A stretch of 64,000 bases of DNA from the NCBI RefSeq assembly GCF_035917675.1, contig NZ_CP109104.1, forward strand, positions 4,030,001 through 4,094,000, in the 5' to 3' direction. Shown one piece after another: positions 34,645-43,370 of this stretch (position 1 is the stretch's first letter; each line of letters begins with the position of its first letter). The notes under the pieces were generated by a model. It saw nothing but the letters and a program-made list of their open reading frames with translations, ran no database searches and was not told where the DNA came from. This stretch comes from Streptomyces sp. NBC_01775. Its GTDB lineage: Bacteria > Actinomycetota > Actinomycetes > Streptomycetales > Streptomycetaceae. Both the position numbers and the translations under genes were made by a program.

Positions 34645-34757
34645 CAGCCGCCCAGCCGCCCAGCCGCCCAGCCGCCCAGCAGCTCAACCGCCCAGCCGCC
34701 CAGCCGCTCAACCACCCAGCCGCTCACCCACCCAGCCGCTCAGCCACCCAGCAGCTT
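34645..34757. repeat. Octamer (CAGCCGCC-type) tandem repeats reaching into the lysS 3' end
   Basis: About thirteen variants of CAGCCGCC/CAGCCGCT/CAACCACC run continuously to the lysS stop codon (34740-34742) and its last codons. Read on the minus strand they are G-rich GGCGGCTG units, which could form strong secondary structure in the lysS transcript end. Confidence 0.82.
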
Positions 34758-36536
34758 GCGCACCCGCTCCGCTCCCACCGCCAGCAGCAGCGTCGGCAGC
34801 CGCGGGCCGGTGTCGCGGCCGACCAGCAGTCGGTACAGCAGTGCGAAGAAGCCGCGCTGGGCGACCTTCAGCTCCGGTGTCGGCTTGGCGTCCGGGGCGA
34901 GCCCGGCCTGGATCTTCGGTACGCCGTAGACGAGCTGGGTCAGCCCGTCCAGCGACCAGTGCTCATCCAGTCCGTCGAGCAGCATCCGGAGCGAGGTGCG
35001 CTGCTCGTCCTCCAGCGAGGCCAGCAGCTCGGCATCCGGCTCGTCGCGTACGCGGGTGCGCTGCTCGGCCGGAACCTGCGTCGTGATCCAGCGCTGGGCG
35101 CGGTCGAGCCGGGGCCGGACCTCGTCCAAGGCGTGCACCGGATGCTCGGGATCCAGCTCGCTGAGGATGCGCAGCGTCTGTTCCTCCTGGCCGCCGGTGA
35201 TGTCGGTGACGGAGGCCAGCGTGCGGTAGGGCAGCGGCCTGGGCGTCATCGGCAGGGGGCCCAGCGCGGTGGACGAGGCGCGGGTGTGCGCCGCGACGTC
35301 GGCGGGCTGGGCGCTGCCGTCCGTGATCTTGCGGCCGAGCGCGTCCCACTCGTCGTAGGTGCGCTGGATCTCCTGGTCGAAGGCGACCTTGAACGACTGG
35401 TTGGGCTTGCGGCGGGCGTACATCCAGCGCAGCAGCGGCGCCTCCATGATCTGGAGCGCGTCGGCCGGGGTGGGCACGCCGCCCTTGGAGGAGGACATCT
35501 TCGCCATGCCGCTGATGCCCACGAAGGCGTACATGGGGCCGATGGGCTGCTCGGCGCCGAAGATCTCCTTCACCAGCCGGCCGCCCACCACGAACGAGGA
35601 GCCGGGCGACTGGTGGTCGACGCCGGAGGGCTCGAACACCACGCCCTCGTACGCCCAGCGCATCGGCCAGTCGACCTTCCACACCAGCTTGCCGTGGTCG
35701 AACTCGCGCAGCAGCACCGTCTCGCCGTGCCCGCACGCGCAGGTGTAGGACAGTTCGGTGGTCTCGTCGTCGTAGCCGGTGACGGTCGTCAGGTCGCGAC
35801 CGCAGGCGGTGCAGTACGGCTTGTAGGGGAAGTACTCCCCGCCGCCCGCACCCGAGCCGTCGTCCTCGGCCGCGGCGCCCGAGCCCTCGACCGCCTCGAC
35901 CTCGGCGGCGTCCGGAGCGGCATCCTGCTTCTGCTGCTTCTGCTTCTGCTGCGCGTTCTTCTGCGGGCTCTTGCCCTCCGTCGCTTCGCCGCCCTTCGCG
36001 CCCTTCTCCAGGGTGCGGTAGCGGTCCAGGACGGCGTCGATCCGGGCGCGCTCGCGCATCGCGAACAGGATCTGCTCGCGGTAGGCGCCCGAGGTGTACA
36101 TCTGCGTCTGGCTGATGCCGCGGTACTGCACCCCCAGCTCCAGCAGGGAGGCTTCCATCGCGGCCTTGAAGTGCTCGCCCCAGCTCGCGTACGGGCTGCC
36201 GGGCGGGGCCGGGACGGCGGTCAGGGGGCGCCCGATGTGCTCGTTCCAGGACTCGTCGACGCCCTCGACCCCGGCCGGGACCTTGCGGAACCTGTCGTAG
36301 TCGTCCCAGGAGATGAGGTGCTCGCACTCCACGCCGCGCCGCTTGATCTCGTCGGCGACCAGGTGCGGCACCATCACCTCGCGCAGGTTGCCCAGGTGGA
36401 TGGGGCCCGAGGGGCTCAGCCCGGAGGCGCAGACGATCGCTTTGCCGGGCGCGCTGAGACCTCGGCGTTCCGCTTCGGCGATGACCTCATCGGCGATACG
36501 GGAGACCCAGTCGGCCTCGTGAGTGGTCTGAGCCAC
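34740..36536 (-). CDS. lysS: Lysine--tRNA ligase, class I
   Basis: This 598-residue class I LysRS attaches lysine to tRNA-Lys. The nucleotide-binding HIGH-type motif is [12 protein letters not shown] (HLGN at 47-50) and the KMSKS-type motif is [10 protein letters not shown] (about residues 343-350). The Zn-like cysteine cluster is [11 protein letters not shown]...[11 protein letters not shown] Gln/Lys then Asp/Glu/Gly low-complexity insertion (about 195-235; [28 protein letters not shown]) interrupts the catalytic domain before the Cys cluster. Start GTG 36536 has AAGGAAGTG upstream; the open frame upstream is a shadow. It is divergent from argS. Confidence 0.94.
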   Translation of the reverse strand: MAQTTHEADWVSRIADEVIAEAERRGLSAPGKAIVCASGLSPSGPIHLGNLREVMVPHLVADEIKRRGVECEHLISWDDYDRFRKVPAGVEGVDESWNEHIGRPLTAVPAPPGSPYASWGEHFKAAMEASLLELGVQYRGISQTQMYTSGAYREQILFAMRERARIDAVLDRYRTLEKGAKGGEATEGKSPQKNAQQKQKQQKQDAAPDAAEVEAVEGSGAAAEDDGSGAGGGEYFPYKPYCTACGRDLTTVTGYDDETTELSYTCACGHGETVLLREFDHGKLVWKVDWPMRWAYEGVVFEPSGVDHQSPGSSFVVGGRLVKEIFGAEQPIGPMYAFVGISGMAKMSSSKGGVPTPADALQIMEAPLLRWMYARRKPNQSFKVAFDQEIQRTYDEWDALGRKITDGSAQPADVAAHTRASSTALGPLPMTPRPLPYRTLASVTDITGGQEEQTLRILSELDPEHPVHALDEVRPRLDRAQRWITTQVPAEQRTRVRDEPDAELLASLEDEQRTSLRMLLDGLDEHWSLDGLTQLVYGVPKIQAGLAPDAKPTPELKVAQRGFFALLYRLLVGRDTGPRLPTLLLAVGAERVRKLLGG

Positions 36537-36674
36537 GTCCGGCACTTCCTTCTCTCTACGCTCAGGGATCCTGTCGCGCCATTGTCCCACCCCACAAACA
36601 GGGCGGCGGCCCCGTACCCGTACATGGGATACTGGCCGACGATCCCGACACACCAACGGAACGGTCAGCACTCC

Positions 36675-38453
36675 ATGGCTACGGTCCCCTCTCTTGCCGC
36701 TACGGTCCGCCGGCGCGTCTCGGACGCCCTCTCGGCAGCTCTGCCGGAGGCCACCTCCGCCGACCCGCTGCTGCGACGAAGCGACAGGGCGGACTTCCAG
36801 GCCAACGGGATGCTGGCGCTCGCCAAGAAGCTCAAGGGCAACCCGCGGGAGCTGGCCGCCAAGGTCACCGAGACCCTGCCGGACAACGACGAGATCAAGG
36901 ACATCGAGGTCTCCGGGCCCGGTTTCCTCAACATCACCGTCGCCGACCAGGCGATCGTGCGGAACCTCGCGGCCCGCTGGGCGGACGAGCGCCTGGGTGT
37001 GCCGTACGCGGAGAACCCGGGCACGACGGTGATCGACTACTCGCAGCCGAACGTCGCCAAGGAGATGCACGTCGGGCACCTGCGCTCGACGGTGATCGGC
37101 GACGCGGTGATGCGGATCCTGGAGCACCAGGGCGAGACGGTGATCCGGCGCCACCACATCGGCGACTGGGGCACCAACTTCGGCATGCTCATCCAGTACC
37201 TGATCGAGCACCCGCACGAGCTGGACCACGAGTCGGACACGGCGGGCGCCAAGGACGCGGGCGAGGCCGCGATGGCCCGGCTGAACCGGCTCTACAAGGC
37301 GTCGCGCACGGTCTTCGACTCCGACGAGGAGTTCAAGTCCCGCGCCCGCGACCGCGTCGTCCAGCTCCAGGCCGGCGACGAGCAGACGCTCGCGCTCTGG
37401 CACAAGATCGTGGACGAGTCGAAGACGTACTTCCAGGCCGTCTACGAGCAGCTGGACGTCGAGGTCCGGGACGAGGACATCGTCGGCGAGAGCGCCTACA
37501 ACGACGACCTCCAGCGGGTTGTCCAGGAGTTGGAGGAATCCGGCGTCGCGGTGCGCTCCGAAGGCGCGCTGTGCGTCTTCTTCGACGACGTCAAGGGCCC
37601 CGACGGCTCCCCGACCCCGCTGATCGTCCAGAAGTCCAACGGCGGCTTCGGCTACGCGGCCACCGACCTGGCCGCCATCCGCGACCGGGTCGGCAAGCTG
37701 AAGGCCGACACGCTGCTGTACGTGGTGGACGCCCGGCAGGCGCTGCACTTCCGGATGGTCTTCGAGACCGCGCGCCGGGCCGGCTGGCTGCCCGAGGACA
37801 CCGCGCGGCAGCTGCCCTTCGGCACGGTCCTGGGCAAGGACGGCAAGCCGTTCAAGACCCGTGAGGGCGAGACGGTGCGGCTGGTGGATCTGCTGGACGA
37901 GGCGGTGGAGCGGGCGGCGGTCGTCGTACGCGAGAAGGCCGAGTCCGGGAACCTGGGCCTGAGCGAGGACGAGATCCAGGAGCGCGCGGCCGAGGTCGGC
38001 ATCGGCGCGGTCAAGTACGCGGACCTGTCCAACTCCATGACCCGCGACTACGTCTTCGACCTCGACCGGATGGTCTCGCTCACCGGCGACACCAGCGTCT
38101 ACATCCAGTACGCGTACGCCCGGATCCGCTCGATCTTCCGGAAGGCGGGCGACCACAAGCCCCTCGCGCACCCGGAGCTGGAGCTGGCCCCCGCCGAGCG
38201 CGTACTCGCCCTGCACCTGGACGAGTTCGGCGACACCCTGGCTTCGGTGGCCGAGGAGTACGAGCCGCACAAGCTGGCCGGATACCTCTACGAACTGGCC
38301 TCGCTCTTCGGCCCGTTCTACGAGCACTGCTCGGTGCTGGACGCCGACACGGAGGAGCAGACGGAAAACCGCCTCTTCCTCTGCGACCTCGCCGCCCGCA
38401 CCCTCAGCCAGGGCCTGTCCCTGCTGGGCATCCGGACGCCCGAACGCCTCTGA
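36675..38453 (+). CDS. argS: Arginine--tRNA ligase
   Basis: This 592-residue class I ArgRS has the N-terminal additional (Add1) domain (1-110), the HIGH-type motif [18 protein letters not shown] (HVGH at 132-135), and a C-terminal DALR anticodon-binding domain (from about 470, with [15 protein letters not shown] and LADYLYELA-like helices). As in many ArgRS the KMSKS motif is degenerate ([16 protein letters not shown]). It charges tRNA-Arg. Start ATG 36675 is in the divergent spacer with lysS. The last codons and stop are the first unit of a 28-bp repeat. Confidence 0.97.
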   Translation: MATVPSLAATVRRRVSDALSAALPEATSADPLLRRSDRADFQANGMLALAKKLKGNPRELAAKVTETLPDNDEIKDIEVSGPGFLNITVADQAIVRNLAARWADERLGVPYAENPGTTVIDYSQPNVAKEMHVGHLRSTVIGDAVMRILEHQGETVIRRHHIGDWGTNFGMLIQYLIEHPHELDHESDTAGAKDAGEAAMARLNRLYKASRTVFDSDEEFKSRARDRVVQLQAGDEQTLALWHKIVDESKTYFQAVYEQLDVEVRDEDIVGESAYNDDLQRVVQELEESGVAVRSEGALCVFFDDVKGPDGSPTPLIVQKSNGGFGYAATDLAAIRDRVGKLKADTLLYVVDARQALHFRMVFETARRAGWLPEDTARQLPFGTVLGKDGKPFKTREGETVRLVDLLDEAVERAAVVVREKAESGNLGLSEDEIQERAAEVGIGAVKYADLSNSMTRDYVFDLDRMVSLTGDTSVYIQYAYARIRSIFRKAGDHKPLAHPELELAPAERVLALHLDEFGDTLASVAEEYEPHKLAGYLYELASLFGPFYEHCSVLDADTEEQTENRLFLCDLAARTLSQGLSLLGIRTPERL

Positions 38454-38580
38454 GCCCGAGCGCTTGGCCGAACGCCTGGGGCCGGGCGCTTGGGGCCGAA
38501 TGCCTGGGGCCTGGCGCCGCGAGCCGGCCTGGCCGTGGCTGACCGGCCCGTCCGTGGCTAGCCGGCCCGGCCGCGCCGCT
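38440..38580. repeat. Two tandem repeat arrays joining the 3' ends of argS and the GAF gene
   Basis: A 28-bp period starts at 38440, 38468 and 38496 (third unit partial); the first unit contains the end of argS and its stop codon (38451-38453). A 19-bp period starts at 38524, 38543 and 38562; the second unit contains the GAF gene stop codon (38558-38560). Together they fill the whole spacer between the convergent genes. Confidence 0.9.
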
Positions 38581-39124
38581 GGATCTCCTCCTGGAGCTGG
38601 GCGGCCATCGTCTTGATGGTCCGCAGGCCCTGGCGGCCCCAGGGGCGCGGCCGTTGGTCGACGACGCAGATCGTGCCGAGGGCGATCCCCGAGGGGTCGA
38701 GCAGCGGGGCGCCCAGGTAGGAGTGGATGCCCACCTCGTCCACCACGGGGTTGACGGCGAACCGGGGGAAGTCGCGCACGTCCTCCAGCACCAGCGCCGT
38801 ACGGCGTACGACGACGTGCGGGCAGTACCCGTGGTCGCGCGCCATCACCCGGCCCACGCCGCCGGCCGGGTCGACCGGCCCGTTCGCGGGGTCCATGGTC
38901 GTGTCGTAGAGCCCTGAGAAGTACTGGCGGTGCTCGTCGATGAAGTTGACCATCGCGAACGGGGCCCCGGTCACCCGGGCCAGCTCGCGGGCGAATTCGT
39001 CGAACTCGGGTACGGGGGCCTCCCCTATGCCCAGCTCCTGGAGCCGGCCCACGCGCGCCGGCGCGTCCGCGTCCTCGGGCGTGAGGAGCAGCCGGGCCGT
39101 GTGGTCAGACGTGGTGAACGACAT
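38558..39124 (-). CDS. GAF domain protein of the conservon
   Basis: This 188-residue protein is a single GAF domain (about 40-180): FARELARVTGAPFAMVNFIDEHRQYFSGL, RDHGYCPHVVVRRTALVLEDVRDFPRFAVNP and HSYLGAPLLDPSGIALGTICVVDQRPRPW. GAF domains bind small ligands or haem; the Cys/His pair in GYCPHV could bind a cofactor, but this is inference. It overlaps cvnD by 20 bases, so it is a fifth member of the operon and likely a sensory accessory of the Cvn GTPase system. The stop lies inside a 19-bp repeat. Confidence 0.88.
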   Translation of the reverse strand: MSFTTSDHTARLLLTPEDADAPARVGRLQELGIGEAPVPEFDEFARELARVTGAPFAMVNFIDEHRQYFSGLYDTTMDPANGPVDPAGGVGRVMARDHGYCPHVVVRRTALVLEDVRDFPRFAVNPVVDEVGIHSYLGAPLLDPSGIALGTICVVDQRPRPWGRQGLRTIKTMAAQLQEEIQRRGRAG

Positions 39125-39710
39125 GCGTGCTCCTCGGGTCGATCAGATGCTGGACGAGACGGATGAGGGCCTCGGTGGCGGAGGACCGCTGCCGGGCGTC
39201 GCAGAGCACCACGGGCACCTCGTCTCTGAGGTCGAGCGCCGCGCGCACCTCGTCGGGCGCGTAGCGGAACGAGCCGTCGAACTCGTTGACGGCCACGACG
39301 AACCGGATGCCCCGCCGCTCGAAGTAGTCCACGGCGGGGAAGCAGTGCTCCAGCCGCCGGGTGTCGGCGAGGACGACCGCGCCCAGCGCTCCCTCCGACA
39401 GCTCGTCCCACATGAACCAGAAGCGCTCCTGGCCAGGGGTGCCGAACAGGTAGAGCACATAGGCGGTGTCGAAGGTGATGCGGCCGAAGTCCATGGCGAC
39501 GGTCGTGGTCGCCTTGTCCTCGACACCCTCCAGGCTGTCCGTCGCCGCGCTCACCTGCGTCAGCAGCTCCTCCGTACTGAGCGGCTCGATCTCGCTGACG
39601 GCCCCCACGAAGGTGGTCTTCCCCACCCCGAAGCCCCCCGCGACGAGGACCTTCAGCGCCGTGGGGAACGGATCGGACGGGAGAGGATCAGAGTCGTTTA
39701 CGGAGCCCAT
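39105..39710 (-). CDS. cvnD: Conservon GTP/ATP-binding protein CvnD
   Basis: This 201-residue small G-protein-like component has a Walker A motif GGFGVGKTT (25-33), the switch-like region EPLSTEELLTQVS, Walker B-like TVAMDFGRITFD, and the NKxD-equivalent VVAVNEFDGS. Conservon CvnD proteins act with CvnB (a roadblock GAP-like protein) in a membrane-associated switch downstream of the CvnA kinase, by analogy with eukaryotic Arf/Rag systems. The start overlaps the end of cvnC by 23 bases. Length is normal. Confidence 0.94.
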   Translation of the reverse strand: MGSVNDSDPLPSDPFPTALKVLVAGGFGVGKTTFVGAVSEIEPLSTEELLTQVSAATDSLEGVEDKATTTVAMDFGRITFDTAYVLYLFGTPGQERFWFMWDELSEGALGAVVLADTRRLEHCFPAVDYFERRGIRFVVAVNEFDGSFRYAPDEVRAALDLRDEVPVVLCDARQRSSATEALIRLVQHLIDPRSTHVVHHV

Positions 39711-40068
39711 CCAGCACCGCCTCCAGCATTTCTCGGTCGGTCGGGTCGGGGCCGTCCTGAAGATGCACGGGCCCCCGGGTGGTGACGGCGCCGCAGTCCA
39801 CCAGGTCGGACAGCACGACCTTGGTCACGGTGGCGGGCTGGCGGATGCTCGCGGCGATCTCGGCGACGGAGACGGGCCCGCCGCACAGCTGGAGCACCTG
39901 GCTGTGCTCCGGACTCAGATAGCTGTCGGGACGCACGCCGGTCGCCAGCACCATCGTCAGCAGGTCCAGCGAAGCTGACGGCTTGGTGCGGCCCTCGCTC
40001 ACGGTGTAGGGGCGGACCAGCCGGCCCGCTTCCTCGTCGAGCCACGACTCGTCGTGCGGTCCTGACAT
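39688..40068 (-). CDS. cvnC: Conservon DUF742 protein CvnC
   Basis: This 126-residue protein is a DUF742 member: WLDEEAGRLVRPYTVSEGRT at the N-terminus and LCGGPVSVAEIAASIRQPATVTKVVLSDLVDCGAV, a winged-helix-like core. It is the third conserved conservon component in Streptomyces and interacts with the others in published two-hybrid work on cvn loci. Function beyond complex formation is unknown. It begins 4 bases after cvnB and overlaps cvnD. Confidence 0.93.
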   Translation of the reverse strand: MSGPHDESWLDEEAGRLVRPYTVSEGRTKPSASLDLLTMVLATGVRPDSYLSPEHSQVLQLCGGPVSVAEIAASIRQPATVTKVVLSDLVDCGAVTTRGPVHLQDGPDPTDREMLEAVLDGLRKRL

Positions 40069-40072
40069 ACGG

Positions 40073-40489
40073 TCAATCGCCTGCCGACTGCCGCGCGGGG
40101 GTGGCCAGATACGGGCGGACGCTCTTCACCAGCATCGCCATCTCGTACCCGAGGACAGCGGCGTCCGCCTCGCTCCCGGCGAAGACCGCCAGGCAGGCAC
40201 CGTGCCCCGCGGTCGTGACGAACAGCAGCGAGGTGTCCAGCTCGACCACCACCTGCCGCACGTTGTCCCCGTCCGCGAAGCGCACGCCCGCGCTGCGGCC
40301 GAGCGAGTAGAGACCGGAGGCGAGCGCCGCCATATGGTCGGCGGTGTCCGTCTCCAGCCCGTGGAAGGCCTTCACCAGGCCGTCCGACGAGAGCAGCAGG
40401 GCGCTGCGGGCGTGCGGTACACGCTCGACGAGGCCGGTCAACAGCCAGGACAGGTCTGCCGTCTGACGAATAGGTGCTTCACTCACCAT
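40073..40489 (-). CDS. cvnB: Conservon roadblock/LC7 protein CvnB
   Basis: This 138-residue protein is a roadblock/LC7 domain (about 8-125): LSWLLTGLVERVPHARSALLLSSDGLVKAF, HMAALASGLYSLGRSAG and QVVVELDTSLLFVTTAGHGACLAVF. Roadblock proteins bind small GTPases; MglB-type members stimulate GTP hydrolysis, so CvnB is the likely partner of CvnD. It begins 33 bases after cvnA and is 4 bases from cvnC. Confidence 0.94.
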   Translation of the reverse strand: MVSEAPIRQTADLSWLLTGLVERVPHARSALLLSSDGLVKAFHGLETDTADHMAALASGLYSLGRSAGVRFADGDNVRQVVVELDTSLLFVTTAGHGACLAVFAGSEADAAVLGYEMAMLVKSVRPYLATPARQSAGD

Positions 40490-40522
40490 GATCGCGGCTT
40501 TCTTCTGGTTGGGGCGAGTCTT

Positions 40523-42424
40523 CTAGTAGGGCGAGCTGTCGTCGTAGGACGGGCGGCGCTGCGGGAGGCCGGAGCCAGGACCGGGGCCAGGGCCGGGATC
40601 GGGGCGGGGCTCAGGTGCCTGGCTGCCCTCGTCGGCGAGGCTGGTGCCCCGCCGGAACGCGGCCATGAGCCCGGGATCGTGCACGGCGGGCTCCTGCCCC
40701 CGCGTCTCCGCCTCCGCCCGCGGCGTCGGAGCGTCCCGCAGCTCGGGGACGAGATGCTCCTGCCGACGGCGCCGGGGAAGCTGGGGCCGGCCGTCGGCGA
40801 CAGGTGCGGACGCGGGCGGAGGCGCGGAACCGCGCACGGCTGCGGGGACCTGAGCGGGAACCTGCGGCTGAGCAGGAGCCTGCGGCTGAGCGGGAGCCGG
40901 GGCCGGGACCTGCGGCTGGGCGGGGGCCTGGGCCGGGGGCTGCGCCGGACCGCCGTCCCACACCGGGGAAGCGGGCGGCTGCTGGCCGAACGCCGCGGCC
41001 GGAGCGGACGCGGGAACAGCCGGGACGCCCGCCGGAACGGCCGCCGGAACGCCCGCCGGAGCAGCAGCGACGGTCGGGGCAGCACCGGTCGGGGCAGCCC
41101 CAGTCAGGGAAGCCCCCACGGGGGTGGCGCCCGCCGGAGTGGCGGCGCCTCCGCCCTCCTCCCGCGCCGGGTCACCGAGCACCGAGTGCGGCAGCACCAG
41201 CACCGCCTGGATGCCCCCGTAGATGTTGCCGCGCAGCTCGACGACGATGCCGTGCCGCCGGGCCAGCATGCCGACCACGTACAGGCCGATCCGGCCGTCC
41301 GACAGCAGCGAGCCCACATCGACCCCGCCCGGATCCGCGAGCAGCGCGTTCATCCGCTCCTGCGCCGATGAGGTCATCCCCAGGCCGCGGTCCTCAACCT
41401 CCAGCGCCAGCCCGGCCGTCACATGGGTGGCACGCAGCAGCACCTGGGTCTGCGGCGCGGAGTAGAGCGTCGCGTTCTCCACGAGTTCGGACAGCACATG
41501 GATGACGTCGGCCACCGCCTGGCCCCGCACGGTGCCCTCGATCGGGGGCACCAGCTTGACGCGCTGGTAGTGCTCCACCTCGGCGGCGGCGGAGCGCAGG
41601 ATCTCGCTGAGCGGGACGGGGCGCGTCCACTGGCGCCGGGATACCGCGCCCCCGAGCACCGCGAGGTTCTCCGCGTAGCGGCGGGTGCGGGTGGCCAGAT
41701 GGTCGACCTGGAAGACGCCCCGGAGGATGTCCGGGTCCTCGACCTGGTTCTCCAGTTCGTCCAGCACCTTGATCTCGCGGTGGAGGAGCGACTGGAGGCG
41801 CCGGGCGAGGTTGACGAAGACGGCGACGCGGTCGTCCGCACGGCTCCCCTGGCCCCTGTCCTCCTCCCAGCCCTCCGGCCCGAGGCGGTCTCCGGCCTTG
41901 CGCACCAGCACCACCGCTTCCGGTACCGCGCTCTCGGCCGTGCGCTGGACGAGGGCCAGTTCGTGCGCGAGTCCTCCCAGCGCGCCCGCGGACCGGGACC
42001 GCTCGGGCAGCGGCGCGGGCGACGGCGCGCGCAGCGGCTCGCCCTCCTCCAGCCTGCGCAGCTGCGTGCGGATCTCGTACTGGCTGCGCTCGCACGCGCG
42101 CCGCATCGCCGCGTACTGCCCCGCGGTCGCGCGCGCCCGTGCGGAGGCGGCCAGCCCGGCCCCGGCGAGCGCCCCGCACGTGAGCAGCAGCGCTCCGGCG
42201 AGTACGGCGGCGGAGGCGGGGTCTTCCAGGGAGGGGCCGGTGGTCCCGCTCCACTCCCGCGCGTTCCACAGGTACGTGACGGCGGCGGCGGCCGTGAGCG
42301 CCACGACGAGCGCGGGCACCATGGCCAGCCGTACCGCCTGACGGCGCGCCGCCACGTCCCCGGCCCTGGCCCGCGCGGGTGTCTCCCGCACGGTCTGCGT
42401 CGCGGAGCTGGGAGGTACAGACAT
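40523..42424 (-). CDS. cvnA: Conservon sensor histidine kinase CvnA
   Basis: This 633-residue protein has two N-terminal helices (LAMVPALVVALTAAAAVTYLW and AAVLAGALLLTCGALAGAGLA), a short extracellular loop, a dimerisation helix region and a HATPase domain (about 275-425): N-box LVENATLYSAPQTQV, G1 VEDRGLGMTS and G2 GRIGLYVVGMLARRHG. A 190-residue Pro/Ala-rich C-terminal tail follows, with repeats (for example AQPQAPAQPQVPAQ). It is the sensor of the conservon. A clear phospho-acceptor His motif is not obvious. It is the first gene of the operon. Confidence 0.92.
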   Translation of the reverse strand: MSVPPSSATQTVRETPARARAGDVAARRQAVRLAMVPALVVALTAAAAVTYLWNAREWSGTTGPSLEDPASAAVLAGALLLTCGALAGAGLAASARARATAGQYAAMRRACERSQYEIRTQLRRLEEGEPLRAPSPAPLPERSRSAGALGGLAHELALVQRTAESAVPEAVVLVRKAGDRLGPEGWEEDRGQGSRADDRVAVFVNLARRLQSLLHREIKVLDELENQVEDPDILRGVFQVDHLATRTRRYAENLAVLGGAVSRRQWTRPVPLSEILRSAAAEVEHYQRVKLVPPIEGTVRGQAVADVIHVLSELVENATLYSAPQTQVLLRATHVTAGLALEVEDRGLGMTSSAQERMNALLADPGGVDVGSLLSDGRIGLYVVGMLARRHGIVVELRGNIYGGIQAVLVLPHSVLGDPAREEGGGAATPAGATPVGASLTGAAPTGAAPTVAAAPAGVPAAVPAGVPAVPASAPAAAFGQQPPASPVWDGGPAQPPAQAPAQPQVPAPAPAQPQAPAQPQVPAQVPAAVRGSAPPPASAPVADGRPQLPRRRRQEHLVPELRDAPTPRAEAETRGQEPAVHDPGLMAAFRRGTSLADEGSQAPEPRPDPGPGPGPGSGLPQRRPSYDDSSPY

Positions 42425-42550
42425 CGATTCCCCCGAATGAGTCTGATCGTTGACGAAAGCTGATCCGGCCGGCGCGCCGCCCGCGTTGCACGTGCCGCAC
42501 GCTCCGGACCACCACCGGGCCCGATCCGGACCCGGCCGGAAGCCGTCGGC

Positions 42551-42907
42551 TCAGCGCTCCGGGAACATCACGTACAGAAGGCAGCCGGTTTCGCTGCGCG
42601 GCGTGTGGGTGGAGCCGCGCGCGCCGTGGACCCTGCTGCCCACGGGATAGGTGCCGCCCTCGTCCTGGAGTTCTCCCTCGACCACGACGACGATCTCGCT
42701 GCTGTCGCCGTGATGGTCGGGTTCGGTGTAGCCGTGGCCGGGCGCGAAGCGGACGTATGCCTCGCGCGGCAGCGGGTCGGCCCCGTCGGCCGGGCTGGTC
42801 CAGTTGATGACCTGCGCCGTCACTCCGGGATACAGCTCAAGCGGCGTTATCTTCGCGAGCGCCTCGGCATCGACGATGTGAAAGTCCGGGCGGTCGACGG
42901 TCGTCAT
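42551..42907 (-). CDS. Cupin domain protein
   Basis: This 118-residue protein has a single cupin barrel: RFAPGHGYTEPDHHGDSSEIVVVVEGEL carries His and Glu residues of cupin motif 1, and YPVGSRVHGARGSTHTPRSETGC the histidines of motif 2. Such proteins bind a metal and act as small enzymes or sensors (ChrR-like). It is monocistronic between the conservon and the haem operon, on the same strand as both. No substrate can be inferred. Confidence 0.9.
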   Translation of the reverse strand: MTTVDRPDFHIVDAEALAKITPLELYPGVTAQVINWTSPADGADPLPREAYVRFAPGHGYTEPDHHGDSSEIVVVVEGELQDEGGTYPVGSRVHGARGSTHTPRSETGCLLYVMFPER

Positions 42908-43222
42908 GATGTGCTCCTCTTACTGTGCGGTGGCGCTGCGACAAAGGGGACTCCGCGAACGGAATCCACGGCCGTCGAAGTCGGACGGGACGGAACCGGC
43001 CGACCCGGCCGGACCGGCGCGATGACCCGTCCTCAACTGGAGCGGAGCACAGGCACGTTCCACCGCCTCGCTCTCCTATTCGAACAAGCTCGAAGAGCGT
43101 AAGTGATCCTTCCGGCTCTCACAACGGGAACGCCGTTAATTCCCCGGACAACCGGAATGCGGTCGCGCATCGAACCCCGCACAAATCCGCACACCAAACC
43201 CACACACAAATCCGCACACCAC
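42908..43222. other. Gene-free interval with AC-rich direct repeats
   Basis: I see no gene. The notable element is ACAAATCCGCACACC, present at 43182-43196 and 43207-43221 with AAACCCACAC between, in a locally AT-rich, purine-skewed stretch. The region lies past the end of the haem operon and before the cupin gene's promoter. Confidence 0.45.
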
Positions 43223-43259
43223 AAAGGGCGGCACCCCCAGATGGGGATACCGCCCCTTT
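43223..43259 (-). terminator. Terminator of the rex-hemACDB operon
   Basis: AAAGGGCGG (43223-43231) pairs with CCGCCCCTTT (43250-43259), with inner CCCC/GGGG pairing; on the minus strand the stem ends in TTTG. It is about 110 bases past the hemB stop. Confidence 0.75.
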
Positions 43260-43370
43260 CACTCGCTGAAAAGATGAGGTCTTTATGGAAAACCGGTGAA
43301 TCCGCTGGACGCGGTCCGGTCGGGTCCGGGCCGGTCGGGTCCGGGCCCGACCGCGACACCGGACTCCCGC

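Noticed and set aside
34645..34757. CRISPR-like array
   Set aside because: Units are 8 bases with no spacers, and no cas genes are near.
36537..38327. Leftward open frame extending upstream of lysS across argS
   Set aside because: The argS strand encodes a full ArgRS with motifs; the leftward extension is a GC-skew artefact, and lysS has its own GTG and ribosome site at 36536.
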